NCBI GenBank assembly: GCA_030695285.1
Contig: JAUYTF010000408.1
Span: 1-8,570 of the forward strand
Reading direction: 5' to 3'
DNA: 8,570 nucleotides
From: Eubacteriales bacterium
GTDB lineage: Bacteria; Bacillota; Clostridia; Christensenellales; CAG-138
Below, in pieces: positions 1-6,798 of the stretch. The notes beneath the pieces were generated by a model that saw nothing but the letters and a program-made list of their open reading frames with translations, was not told the DNA's origin and made no database searches. A program made the position numbers and the translations under genes. Every line of letters begins with the position of its first letter. Position 1 is the first letter of the stretch.

Positions 1-420
1 ACGGATGCCGATGCGGACGGAAGCCATATCCGCATTCTAATGCTGACCTTTTTCTACCGGCATATGCGCCCGCTCATCGACAACGGCTATGTCTACATCG
101 CCCAGCCGCCGCTGTTTCAGATCAAGCGCGGCAACTACCTCAAGTATGTCTACTCCGATGAGGAGCTGGAAGCGACCTTAAACGAGATCGGCCGCGACCC
201 CAAGCCAAATATCCAGCGCTACAAGGGCCTTGGCGAGATGAACCCGGAGCAGCTCTGGGACACGACCATGGACCCCGATCAGCGCATTATGCTGCGGGTG
301 ACGGTAGAGGATGCCATCGAGGCGGACGAGCTCTTCACCCTGCTCATGGGAGACAAAGTGGAGCCGCGGCGCGAGTTTATCGAGCAAAACAGCAAGCTCG
401 TCGTCGATCTGGACGTTTAA
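1..420 (+). CDS. gyrB: DNA gyrase subunit B, C-terminal part (5' end outside window)
   Basis: GyrB is the ATPase and TOPRIM subunit of DNA gyrase, which introduces negative supercoils as a GyrA2B2 complex in the cytoplasm. Only the last 139 codons are present, read in frame from base 1. The fragment opens inside the TOPRIM domain with the metal-binding acidic motif [11 protein letters not shown] (the DxDxD aspartates are fragment residues 2, 4 and 6), followed by [12 protein letters not shown]. Further on is the highly conserved [20 protein letters not shown] block (about residues 65-84). The end, [16 protein letters not shown], matches the usual GyrB C-terminus (EFIEENA..V.NLDI type). There is no insertion or frameshift in the visible part. 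gyrA follows after 30 nt on the same strand, which favours GyrB over ParE. The remainder (GHKL ATPase and transducer domains) lies upstream of the window. Confidence 0.97.
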   Translation, partial: TDADADGSHIRILMLTFFYRHMRPLIDNGYVYIAQPPLFQIKRGNYLKYVYSDEELEATLNEIGRDPKPNIQRYKGLGEMNPEQLWDTTMDPDQRIMLRVTVEDAIEADELFTLLMGDKVEPRREFIEQNSKLVVDLDV

Positions 421-450
421 GGCAAGCGAGAGAGAATTGAGAGTAAGAGT

Positions 451-3030
451 ATGGAAGAAAAAGACACAACGTTGATGCCGGTGCCGACGCAGACGACAAA
501 CCGCATCGTACCCATCAAGCTCGAGGCTGAGATGAAGAAGAGCTTCATCTCCTATGCCATGGCGGTCATCATCAACCGCGCCCTGCCGGATGTGCGGGAC
601 GGCTTAAAGCCTGTTCACCGGCGCATCCTCTATTCGATGGACGAGCTGGGGCTCCAGCCCGAGAAACCGTTTCGAAAGAGCGCGCGTATCGTCGGCGACT
701 GCCTGGGTAAATATCACCCCCATGGCGACACCTCTGTTTACGACGCGATGGTTCGATTGGCGCAGGTCTTCTCCACGCGCTATATGCTCGTAGAAGGCCA
801 TGGCAACTTTGGCAGCGTGGATGGCGACGGCGCGGCGGCCATGCGATATACCGAAGCGCGCATGAGCAAGATGGCCAGCGAAATGATGGCGGATATCGAG
901 AAGGACACCGTCGATTTCCTGCCGAACTTCGATGAAACGCTCATGCAGCCCAGCGTGCTACCCAGCCGGTATCCGAATATTCTCGTCAACGGCTCCGGCG
1001 GCATCGCCGTGGGCATGGCGACGAATATCCCTCCGCACAATTTAGGCGAAACCATCGACGCGCTCTGCGCCCTGATCGACGACCCCGAAATTGACAACGA
1101 CGCGCTCATGCAGGTGCTGCCCGGGCCGGATTTCCCCACTGGCGGGATCATCATGGGGCTTTCTGGCATCGCGAGCGCTTATCGCACCGGCAGGGGCCGC
1201 ATCGTCGTGCGCGCGCGCGCGGAGATCGAAGCCTACGGCGCGGGCAAGAGCCGCATCATCATCACGGAGATTCCCTATCAGGTCAACAAAGCGAGATTGG
1301 TGGAGCGCATTGCAGAGCTCGTGCACGAAAAGCGTGTGGAGGGCATTTCCGATCTGCGCGATGAAACCGACCGCACGGGCATGCGCGTGGTCATAGAGCT
1401 GAAAAAAGACGTCAACGCAAACGTCATCCTCAACCAGCTCTATAAGCACACGGATTTGCAGACCACCTTCGGCGTGATCATGCTCATGCTCGTGGACGGC
1501 GAACCCAAGGTGCTGCCGCTTCGCGACGTGCTGTATTATTATCTGGAGCACCAGAAAACAGTCGTCACCCGCCGCACGACCTATGACCTCAACCGCGCAA
1601 AAGAGAGATTGCACATCCTTGAAGGCCTGATCATCGCGCTGGACAACATCGACGAGATCATAGAGCTCGTCAAGGCGAGCGCAAGCCCGGCGGAAGCGAG
1701 GCTCAAGCTCATCGACCGCTTCGGCCTGTCCGAGCGGCAGGCACAAGCGATCCTCGATATGCGCATCCAGCGCTTGACAGGGCTCGAGCGCGACAAGATC
1801 ATGGAGGAAGACCGCCAGCTACGCGAGCGCGTGCGCTATTTACAGAGCATTCTCGACGACGAAGGGAAGCTGCTTAGCATCATCAAAGAAGAAGTGCTTG
1901 CCATCAAAGACAAGCACAACGACAAGCGGCGCACCGAAATCACGCAGATGATCGACGATATCGATCTCGACGACGTGATTCAGGAGGAGGATATGGCCGT
2001 CACCATGACGCACTTTGGCTATATCAAGCGCCTGACGCCTGACACCTACCGTGCGCAGAACCGCGGCGGGCGCGGGGTGATCGGCCAGGGCACGCATGAG
2101 GAGGACTTTGTAGAGCGCTTGTTTGTCACCAGCACGCACAGCCACATTCTCTTCTTTACGAACTATGGCAGAGCGTTCCGCAAGAAGTGCTACGCCATTC
2201 CGGAGTCCGGCCGAAACGCGAAGGGCATGCCGATTGTCAACCTGCTCCAGCTCGGTGAAGGGGAGAAGGTCACCGCCATGTTCCCGGTTGCGGGTGAGGG
2301 CACAGAGGGCTATCTCGTGATGGCCACGCGCGACGGCATCATCAAAAAGACGCCGGTGAGCGACGTGCAAAACATTCGCAAAGGCGGCCTCATCGTGCAG
2401 GGCCTGCGCGAAGGGGATGCGCTCATCGCCGTGGAATACAGCATGGGCGACGACGAGTTTATCATCGCAAGCAGAAAGGGCAAGTGCGTCCGCTTTGCGG
2501 AGGCGGATGTCCGCCCCATGGGCAGAACCGCCATGGGCGTGCGCAGCATCAATCTTGCCGAGGATGACGAAGTGGTCGATATGGTCAAGGTGGTTCGTGG
2601 CGGAAACGTGCTGACCGTCACCGAGCTTGGCATGGGCAAGCGCACGCCGGAGGATCAATATCCCGTGCATCACCGCGGCGGCAAGGGCGTGCTGGCAACC
2701 CAGCTCACTGAAAAGACGGGCGATCTTGCGTGCCTGAAAATGACCGCGGACGGCGAGGATGTCATGCTCATTCGCGACGACGGCACCATCATTCGCCTGC
2801 CGCTGGATCAGGTGAACATCATCAGCAGGAACACGCAGGGCGTCAGGCTGATGCGCGTGGAGGCAGGCACCCGCGTGGTGTCGGTCGAGATCGTGCCGCA
2901 TTCTGATGTCGAGGAAGTGGAAGAACTACCGCAGGAAGCAGACACCGTTTTGCCGGAAGGCGAAGAACCAACCGGAACCACTGAAATCACCGAAATCACC
3001 GAAACAGTCGAAGGTAAGACCGAGGAATAA
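451..3030 (+). CDS. gyrA: DNA gyrase subunit A
   Basis: This is the DNA breakage-reunion and wrapping subunit of gyrase, 859 aa, a normal length. The winged-helix core includes [25 protein letters not shown] (about residues 34-58, given here as a region), the quinolone-determining loop [10 protein letters not shown] (89-98) and the catalytic tyrosine Y133 in [11 protein letters not shown] charged coiled-coil region spans about 376-497. The C-terminal beta-pinwheel begins near 500 and carries the GyrA box QNRGGRG (536-542), which distinguishes GyrA from ParC, plus a second HRGGKG motif (741-746). It ends in an acidic tail rich in Glu. The ATG at 451 is preceded by only a weak purine-rich ribosome-binding site (GAGAG); an in-frame ATG at 475 has no better one. 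The gene sits 30 nt after gyrB, so the two are probably co-transcribed, with termination at 3043-3075. Thr94 and Asp98 correspond to E. coli Ser83 and Asp87. Confidence 0.97.
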   Translation: MEEKDTTLMPVPTQTTNRIVPIKLEAEMKKSFISYAMAVIINRALPDVRDGLKPVHRRILYSMDELGLQPEKPFRKSARIVGDCLGKYHPHGDTSVYDAMVRLAQVFSTRYMLVEGHGNFGSVDGDGAAAMRYTEARMSKMASEMMADIEKDTVDFLPNFDETLMQPSVLPSRYPNILVNGSGGIAVGMATNIPPHNLGETIDALCALIDDPEIDNDALMQVLPGPDFPTGGIIMGLSGIASAYRTGRGRIVVRARAEIEAYGAGKSRIIITEIPYQVNKARLVERIAELVHEKRVEGISDLRDETDRTGMRVVIELKKDVNANVILNQLYKHTDLQTTFGVIMLMLVDGEPKVLPLRDVLYYYLEHQKTVVTRRTTYDLNRAKERLHILEGLIIALDNIDEIIELVKASASPAEARLKLIDRFGLSERQAQAILDMRIQRLTGLERDKIMEEDRQLRERVRYLQSILDDEGKLLSIIKEEVLAIKDKHNDKRRTEITQMIDDIDLDDVIQEEDMAVTMTHFGYIKRLTPDTYRAQNRGGRGVIGQGTHEEDFVERLFVTSTHSHILFFTNYGRAFRKKCYAIPESGRNAKGMPIVNLLQLGEGEKVTAMFPVAGEGTEGYLVMATRDGIIKKTPVSDVQNIRKGGLIVQGLREGDALIAVEYSMGDDEFIIASRKGKCVRFAEADVRPMGRTAMGVRSINLAEDDEVVDMVKVVRGGNVLTVTELGMGKRTPEDQYPVHHRGGKGVLATQLTEKTGDLACLKMTADGEDVMLIRDDGTIIRLPLDQVNIISRNTQGVRLMRVEAGTRVVSVEIVPHSDVEEVEELPQEADTVLPEGEEPTGTTEITEITETVEGKTEE

Positions 3031-3042
3031 CGAAAGACCATT

Positions 3043-3075
3043 GGGGGGGCGCACAGCGCCCCCCTTGTTTCTTTG
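3043..3075 (+). terminator. Intrinsic terminator of the gyrB-gyrA operon
   Basis: A perfect 9-bp G+C-only stem, GGGGGGCGC (3044-3052) paired with GCGCCCCCC (3056-3064), closes a 3-nt ACA loop and is followed directly by the T-rich tract TTGTTTCTTT. It begins 13 nt after the gyrA stop codon, the classical position and form of a Rho-independent terminator. The reverse strand has no matching T-run after the stem, so it should work only on plus-strand transcripts. Confidence 0.93.
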
Positions 3076-3214
3076 TGATGAATAGAAAAAAGAGCTTTTT
3101 GCGAGAAAAAGACGTTGTTTTCTAGGTAGACTCGTAAGAACAAAGCTTTAATAGCCAGAGAACGATTCGAAGCCGCGGCTATCCGTTGCATATGCAGCAC
3201 GCGATTTTTCAGAA
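3076..3214. other. Intergenic spacer between convergent gyrA and pepE-like genes
   Basis: This A+T-richer stretch separates the gyrA terminator from the stop codon of the minus-strand peptidase gene. It holds a short A/T inverted repeat (AAAAAG-AG-CTTTTT, near 3088-3101) and a weak pair ATAGCC (3151-3156) / GGCTAT (3177-3182) with a 20-nt interior. Neither makes a convincing terminator for the minus-strand gene. No ORF, RNA gene or repeat element is recognisable. Confidence 0.6.
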
Positions 3215-3829
3215 CTAACACCGCTCAATCTTGATCTTTTCTCCATGTACAATGATCGCTTCGTGATTGCTAAATGGCATTAGATTCAAAGAGGAAGAAT
3301 AGGTGTCAGCAATCTTCTGCGCAATTTTCTGAAACGGTGCATTGGTAGAATGCGGCACAGGATAGAAATCAACCAAACCCAGAGCGTCAAAGTTTGCCAA
3401 ACCGGGCGCTTTTTTTATGCTGTCCATACCTTTTACATATTCGATATTCGGTGCGGTCACAATCGCTCCTGCTGACTCCCCGATCAGAAGCTTACCAGCG
3501 GCTACCTCATCAACGATGATTTGATCCGCGCCTGTTCGCTTCATTTCCTGTAAAAGATAAAAGGTATTGCCGCCAGTCAGATAGATCAAATCGTTGTTTC
3601 TTAACTTGTTGTTGATTTCTTCAGTAGTGGCTGTGGAAAGTTCCAGAACATCGATGACAAGCCCCAACTTTTCTAGCGCTTTCTTTCCCGCATTCACATA
3701 AAAAACAACTTTCTCAACGACGCTTGCGGTCGGTATGAACGTGACGCGCTTGCCCTTCGGATGAGCGACAAACTCTGCAAAGGCTGGAAGCACATCAGAA
3801 AAGGAGGAGGCGAGAAATAGCTGCTTCAA
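3215..3829 (-). CDS. Peptidase E-like S51 family serine peptidase
   Basis: This 204-aa cytosolic protein has no signal peptide. The family (peptidase S51, PepE / alpha-aspartyl dipeptidase and relatives) uses a Ser-centred site in a class I glutamine amidotransferase-like fold. Visible landmarks are YLTGGNTFYL (83-92), the nucleophile elbow LIGESAGAI (115-123) with Ser119, Asp136 in GMDS, and His160 in YPVPHSTN. Their order and spacing fit the Salmonella PepE triad Ser120/Asp135/His157. The length is at the short end of normal. The start is TTG: an in-frame stop lies just upstream, no in-frame ATG is available, and AGGAG (3841-3845, read on the minus strand) lies 11 nt before it. The gene is divergent from the WYL regulator and shares its palindromic control region. 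It is distinctly A+T-richer than gyrA. Dipeptidase substrate specificity is inferred from the family only; some S51 members are not aspartyl dipeptidases. Confidence 0.86.
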   Translation of the reverse strand: MKQLFLASSFSDVLPAFAEFVAHPKGKRVTFIPTASVVEKVVFYVNAGKKALEKLGLVIDVLELSTATTEEINNKLRNNDLIYLTGGNTFYLLQEMKRTGADQIIVDEVAAGKLLIGESAGAIVTAPNIEYVKGMDSIKKAPGLANFDALGLVDFYPVPHSTNAPFQKIAQKIADTYSSSLNLMPFSNHEAIIVHGEKIKIERC

Positions 3830-3872
3830 TTTGATTCACACTCCTATCACCTGCTGATTTATTCTATAAGCA

Positions 3873-3901
3873 TTGTATATCATAGAAAGGTGTCATATAG
3901 T
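3873..3901 (+). promoter_or_regulatory. Predicted promoter of the WYL regulator gene
   Basis: TTGTAT (3873-3878) and TATAGT (3896-3901) are separated by 17 nt and resemble sigma-A -35 and -10 boxes; the -10 matches 5 of 6 consensus positions and the -35 is weaker. Transcription would start near 3908, leaving a leader of about 37 nt. The -10 sits inside the palindromic operator, consistent with autorepression. Confidence 0.45.
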
Positions 3902-3906
3902 GACAC
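3879..3906 (-). promoter_or_regulatory. Predicted promoter of the peptidase E-like gene
   Basis: Read on the minus strand, GTGTCA (3906-3901) and TATGAT (3884-3879) are spaced by 16 nt and match the -35 and -10 consensus at 4 and 5 of 6 positions. The -35 is itself an arm of the palindromic operator. Other A+T-rich -10-like strings occur nearby, so the assignment is tentative. Confidence 0.35.
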
Positions 3907-3911
3907 TATAT
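3890..3911. promoter_or_regulatory. Overlapping perfect palindromes, probable operator of the WYL regulator
   Basis: Two interlocked perfect inverted repeats are visible. The first is GTGTCA-TATAG-TGACAC (3890-3906), with 6-bp arms and a 5-bp centre. The second is ATATAGTG-A-CACTATAT (3895-3911), with 8-bp arms and one central base. They lie between two divergent genes, one of which encodes a DNA-binding regulator: 60 nt upstream of the peptidase start and 33 nt upstream of the regulator start. The palindromes overlap the predicted -10 of the plus-strand promoter and the predicted -35 of the minus-strand promoter, so one bound dimer could repress both. The symmetry is seen directly; the binding protein is inferred. 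Confidence 0.65.
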
Positions 3912-3944
3912 ACTCCATTGCGGGGAGAGGGGCGTGAAAAAGCG

Positions 3945-4886
3945 ATGCAACGATCAGAACGGCTCAACGACATGATGGTATTCCTCAACGGCAGGGATTC
4001 TTTTCATTTGAGAGACTTGATGGAGCAATATGACATTTCGAAAAGCACAGCGCTCAGAGACGTGAATGCGCTCGAAAGAATCGGCATGCCAATCTATACG
4101 CAACGCGGCAGAAACGGCCATTATGGATTTTTGCACAACCGATTGCTATCCCCCATCGTGTTCAATTTCGATGAAGTGTTTGCCATGTACTTTTCTATGC
4201 TTACGCTACGCGCCTACCAGGCCACCCCGTTTCATATCAGCGTCGAGAAGCTAAAAGAGAAATTTGAAAGATGCTTGTCCGCAGAAAAGAGAGCTGCGCT
4301 CCGCAATATCGAGCGCGTGTTCAGCCTGTCTGCCATCGAGCAGACCCATGCATGCCAATACCTCAAAGAGGCCTTGCAATATGCGGCGGAAGAAAAAGTC
4401 TGCACCGTTGTGTATCAAAAAGAAGAGGTCATGAAAGAGTGCTCCGTTCAATTCTTTCATATTTCCGCTGCATACGGACAATGGTATGCCACGGGATACC
4501 ATTTCGAAACAGACAGCGTACGCATTTTCCGCTGTGACAAAATCCTAAAAATAGAAGCGAGTATGCGTTATTCGCCCAAACCGCTGCGCGTGTTTCTCGT
4601 GCCGGACGAGGAACTCTATAAAGCGAAGGGGGCAACGGACTTTGAGGCAGAAATCAATACAAAGGGGGCAGACCACTTTCAGAAGGAGCATTATCCGTCC
4701 ATGAAGCTGCATCAGCAACAGGAGCGCGTGTTCATTCGTGGGTTTTATAACAGGGGTGAGGAAAGATTTATATCCGATTACCTGATCGGCTTTGGCGAAA
4801 ACCTGTTGTCGATCAGTCCGCAGGCGCTCAAAGAACGAATCAAAGATAGAATCCATGCCGTGCATCAGTATTTTTCGAAATTGTGA
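3945..4886 (+). CDS. HTH and WYL domain transcriptional regulator (YafY-like)
   Basis: This 313-aa regulator has an N-terminal winged helix-turn-helix of the HTH_11/DeoR-like type (about residues 3-62; recognition segment ISKSTALRDVNALERIG, wing GRNGHYGF). A middle linker follows, then a WYL ligand-sensing domain (about 150-205). The WYL signature here reads W180-Y181-A182, in GQWYATGYH, and is followed by RIFRCDKI with the conserved arginines R193 and R196. A C-terminal extension (about 215-313) is typical of YafY-like proteins. WYL domains are known to bind nucleic-acid or nucleotide-like ligands in some families; the ligand here is unknown. The ATG at 3945 is chosen because the domain starts directly after it and a purine-rich GGGGAGAGGGG (3922-3932) lies upstream, although the 12-nt spacing is long. 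The open frame extends upstream through the operator, which argues against an earlier start. It is divergent from the peptidase gene, which is a likely target along with itself. Confidence 0.9.
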   Translation: MQRSERLNDMMVFLNGRDSFHLRDLMEQYDISKSTALRDVNALERIGMPIYTQRGRNGHYGFLHNRLLSPIVFNFDEVFAMYFSMLTLRAYQATPFHISVEKLKEKFERCLSAEKRAALRNIERVFSLSAIEQTHACQYLKEALQYAAEEKVCTVVYQKEEVMKECSVQFFHISAAYGQWYATGYHFETDSVRIFRCDKILKIEASMRYSPKPLRVFLVPDEELYKAKGATDFEAEINTKGADHFQKEHYPSMKLHQQQERVFIRGFYNRGEERFISDYLIGFGENLLSISPQALKERIKDRIHAVHQYFSKL

Positions 4887-5049
4887 GTGTCGGCTGTGGT
4901 GAAACGCAATCACCTCGTTCGATATGCAGTAGTCTATCCCGAATACTCCCGTGTGCGATCTCTTTGTTCTCAAACGGTTATGAACTGATCTGCTTTTCGT
5001 AAAATTTAAGCTTTCACCTGCGGAGCTGGTTTAAGAATGGTAAACATCC
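4887..5049. other. Intergenic spacer after the WYL regulator gene
   Basis: No ORF longer than about 25 codons and no RNA gene are apparent. One small hairpin, GGTGA/TCACC around 4898-4914, has no following T-run and is not a good terminator. How regulator transcription ends is not visible here. The remaining part of the gap holds the promoter and leader of the transporter gene. Confidence 0.55.
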
Positions 5050-5078
5050 TTGTCCCCGATTCAGAACAATGCTATACT
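5050..5078 (+). promoter_or_regulatory. Extended -10 promoter for the transporter operon
   Basis: TTGTCC (5050-5055) and TATACT (5073-5078) are separated by exactly 17 nt, and TG at 5070-5071 gives the extended -10 form TGCTATACT. The start of transcription would be near 5085, leaving a leader of about 58 nt before the ATG at 5143. This position excludes translation of the longer open frame that begins with a TTG at 5050. Confidence 0.62.
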
Positions 5079-5142
5079 GCAATCAGTCCTTGTTATCATC
5101 ATTTATAATTCAAAATTCATTTGGGAGAAGGTGGGTTATTTC

Positions 5143-6777
5143 ATGCGTCAGCGCGACGAAAGCAAGCGCTTCACCAAGGTAGAGAAGAGCTGGATCTTCT
5201 ACGACTGGGCAAACTCCGTCTACGCCACCAATATCATGGCGGTCATCTTCCCGATCTACTACGCCAGCGTTGCCGGAGACCTCGGCAACAAATGGTGGGG
5301 CATCGGCGTTTCCCTTGCCTCGCTCATCGGCGCTTTTCTCGCGCCGACCCTGGGCGCACTTGCCGACTTTAAGGGCAACAAGAAAAAACTGCTCTTTGCG
5401 TTCATTCTCATCGGCGCGCTGTCCACGGCAGCGCTCGCGTTTGTGGGCGACTGGAAATGGATGCTCATCGGCTACGTGATCTCGCACATCGGCTTTAGCG
5501 GTTCCTGCGTGTTTTACGATTCGTTTCTGACAGATGTCACCACACAGGACCGTATGGACCGCGTCTCGAGCTGGGGCTACGCCATGGGCTACATCGGCGG
5601 CAGTACGATTCCGTTTGTGATCTCCATTGCGGTCATGCTGCTGAGAAACTACGATCCCGTCGCGATGAAATTCGCTATCCTCATTGTCACCGTATGGTGG
5701 CTCGTGTTCTCGATCCCGATCTTGAAAAACGTCAAGCAGGTTCACTATGTTGAAACCCCGCAGGGCGAACTGGCCAAGCACGCGTTTCGCAACCTCGTGG
5801 ATACGATGAAGCGCTGCGTGAGCAATCGCGGGCTCCTCATCTATCTGCTCGCATATTTTCTCTATATCGACGGCGTCGGCGCGGTGATTTCGCTGGCCAC
5901 CAACTATGGCGCGACGCTGGGCTTGGGCACCACGGGCATGATATTCGCGCTGCTGGTCACCCAGCTGGTTGCGGCTCCGTGCGCGATTCTCTTTAGCAAG
6001 CTTAGCGGCAAGTTCGGCGCGATCCGGATGATCATCTCCGCCATTGCGGTGTATTTCGTCATCTGCGGCGTCGGCTTCTTCATGGGCCGCCTCGTTGAGC
6101 CGTATCAGCTCGACCTTGTGGACACCGCGCGCTCGAGTATCGCGGCCGAGAGCGTCGTCTATGAAACCAAGGAAGACCAGAAAGCATGGGAAGCGCTCCA
6201 GCGGGACTTCGTGGAGGAAACGCGCGCCGCGCTCTCTGCGGAGGATCGTGCCGCTGCGTTTGAAGCGGCGGTTGCCGACTCTATGCGAAAAGCGGGCGAT
6301 CCCGCCGGTGTGAGCTATGCGTTTTCCGGCGCTGCTGCGCGGACAACGGCGGTAGCCGCCATAGAGTCCGTCGGCGATGAGCTGAGCGTCTATGCCAGGG
6401 ACGCGCAAAAGCAGGCGAATTACAACAGCGCAAAACAGACCGCAACCACGCTCTTCTGGGTGCTTGCGGTGCTGGTAGGCACCGTGCAGGGCGGCATACA
6501 GGCGCTCTCGCGCTCGTATTACGGCAAGCTCGTGCCGCGCAGCAGAAGCGCGGAATATTTCGGCTTTTACGATGTGTTTGGCAAATTTGCAACCGTCATC
6601 GGCCCGCTCTTGTATGCCATGTTCTATTTTCTCACCGATCGCGCATCGGTCGGCATCCTGAGCCTGCTGCTCCTCTTTGCCGGCGGCGGATTGCTGCTGC
6701 TCTTTGGCAGAAAAGAGCTCGTTAAGACCGAGCTGGAGATGCGCGAGGCAAATGCGCGGCTGGAAGCGGAACAATAA
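5143..6777 (+). CDS. MFS transporter, UMF1/Atg22-like, with large extracytoplasmic insert
   Basis: This 544-aa membrane protein has twelve predicted transmembrane segments: about 24-43, 51-74, 83-102, 106-128, 145-167, 176-195, 231-252, 264-286, 295-314, 434-456, 482-498 and 501-521. The start WIFYDWANSVYATNIMAVIF (17-36), the cytosolic GALADFKGNKKK after TM2, and VQGGIQALSRSYYGKLVP (448-465) are hallmarks of the UMF1 branch of the major facilitator superfamily (related to yeast Atg22). Bacterial substrates of this branch are poorly defined. Between TM9 and TM10 lies a hydrophilic, Ala/Glu-rich, probably helical segment of about 118 residues (315-432). Most relatives are nearer 430 aa, so this loop accounts for the extra length. 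It should face outward if the N-terminus is cytoplasmic. The ATG at 5143 follows AAGGTGG (5128-5134) with 8-nt spacing. The PIG-L gene begins 21 nt after the stop, suggesting co-transcription. Confidence 0.86.
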   Translation: MRQRDESKRFTKVEKSWIFYDWANSVYATNIMAVIFPIYYASVAGDLGNKWWGIGVSLASLIGAFLAPTLGALADFKGNKKKLLFAFILIGALSTAALAFVGDWKWMLIGYVISHIGFSGSCVFYDSFLTDVTTQDRMDRVSSWGYAMGYIGGSTIPFVISIAVMLLRNYDPVAMKFAILIVTVWWLVFSIPILKNVKQVHYVETPQGELAKHAFRNLVDTMKRCVSNRGLLIYLLAYFLYIDGVGAVISLATNYGATLGLGTTGMIFALLVTQLVAAPCAILFSKLSGKFGAIRMIISAIAVYFVICGVGFFMGRLVEPYQLDLVDTARSSIAAESVVYETKEDQKAWEALQRDFVEETRAALSAEDRAAAFEAAVADSMRKAGDPAGVSYAFSGAAARTTAVAAIESVGDELSVYARDAQKQANYNSAKQTATTLFWVLAVLVGTVQGGIQALSRSYYGKLVPRSRSAEYFGFYDVFGKFATVIGPLLYAMFYFLTDRASVGILSLLLLFAGGGLLLLFGRKELVKTELEMREANARLEAEQ

Positions 6778-6779
6778 AA

Positions 6780-6796
6780 CGGGAGGTACGCTCCTG
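6780..6796 (+). promoter_or_regulatory. Ribosome-binding site of the PIG-L gene inside a small hairpin
   Basis: The Shine-Dalgarno GGGAGG (6781-6786) lies 12 nt before the TTG start at 6799. Most of it can pair with the following CTCC (6791-6794). With flanking C6780-G6796 and a G6781-U6795 wobble this makes a 6-bp stem around a GUACG loop. Such pairing would hide the ribosome-binding site, and folding would shorten the effective distance to the start codon. It may tune translation downstream of the transporter gene; the effect is inferred. Confidence 0.4.
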
Positions 6797-6798
6797 AC

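Noticed and set aside
1206..1221. A 16-base alternating purine-pyrimidine tract (CG-rich) that could adopt Z-form DNA
   Set aside because: It encodes conserved GyrA residues (VVRARAE) and is explained by G+C-rich codon choice; no regulatory context supports a structural role.
1840..2901. A 353-codon open frame on the minus strand inside gyrA
   Set aside because: It is a composition shadow of gyrA: low-complexity His/Ala/Asp-rich product, no domain, and fully contained in an essential conserved gene.
3151..3182. ATAGCC/GGCTAT inverted repeat as a terminator of the minus-strand peptidase gene
   Set aside because: The stem is only 6 bp, the interior is 20 nt and no T-run follows on either strand.
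3873..3944. An upstream start for the WYL regulator
   Set aside because: The added codons cover the palindromic operator and the predicted promoter, and the helix-turn-helix domain begins directly after the ATG at 3945.
4898..4914. A GGTGA/TCACC hairpin as the terminator of the regulator gene
   Set aside because: A five-bp stem with no following T-run is too weak to call.
5050..5142. An N-terminal extension of the transporter starting at the TTG at 5050
   Set aside because: The region overlaps a well-formed extended -10 promoter, lacks a ribosome-binding site, and the added residues are not part of the UMF1 family pattern; ATG 5143 has a good site.
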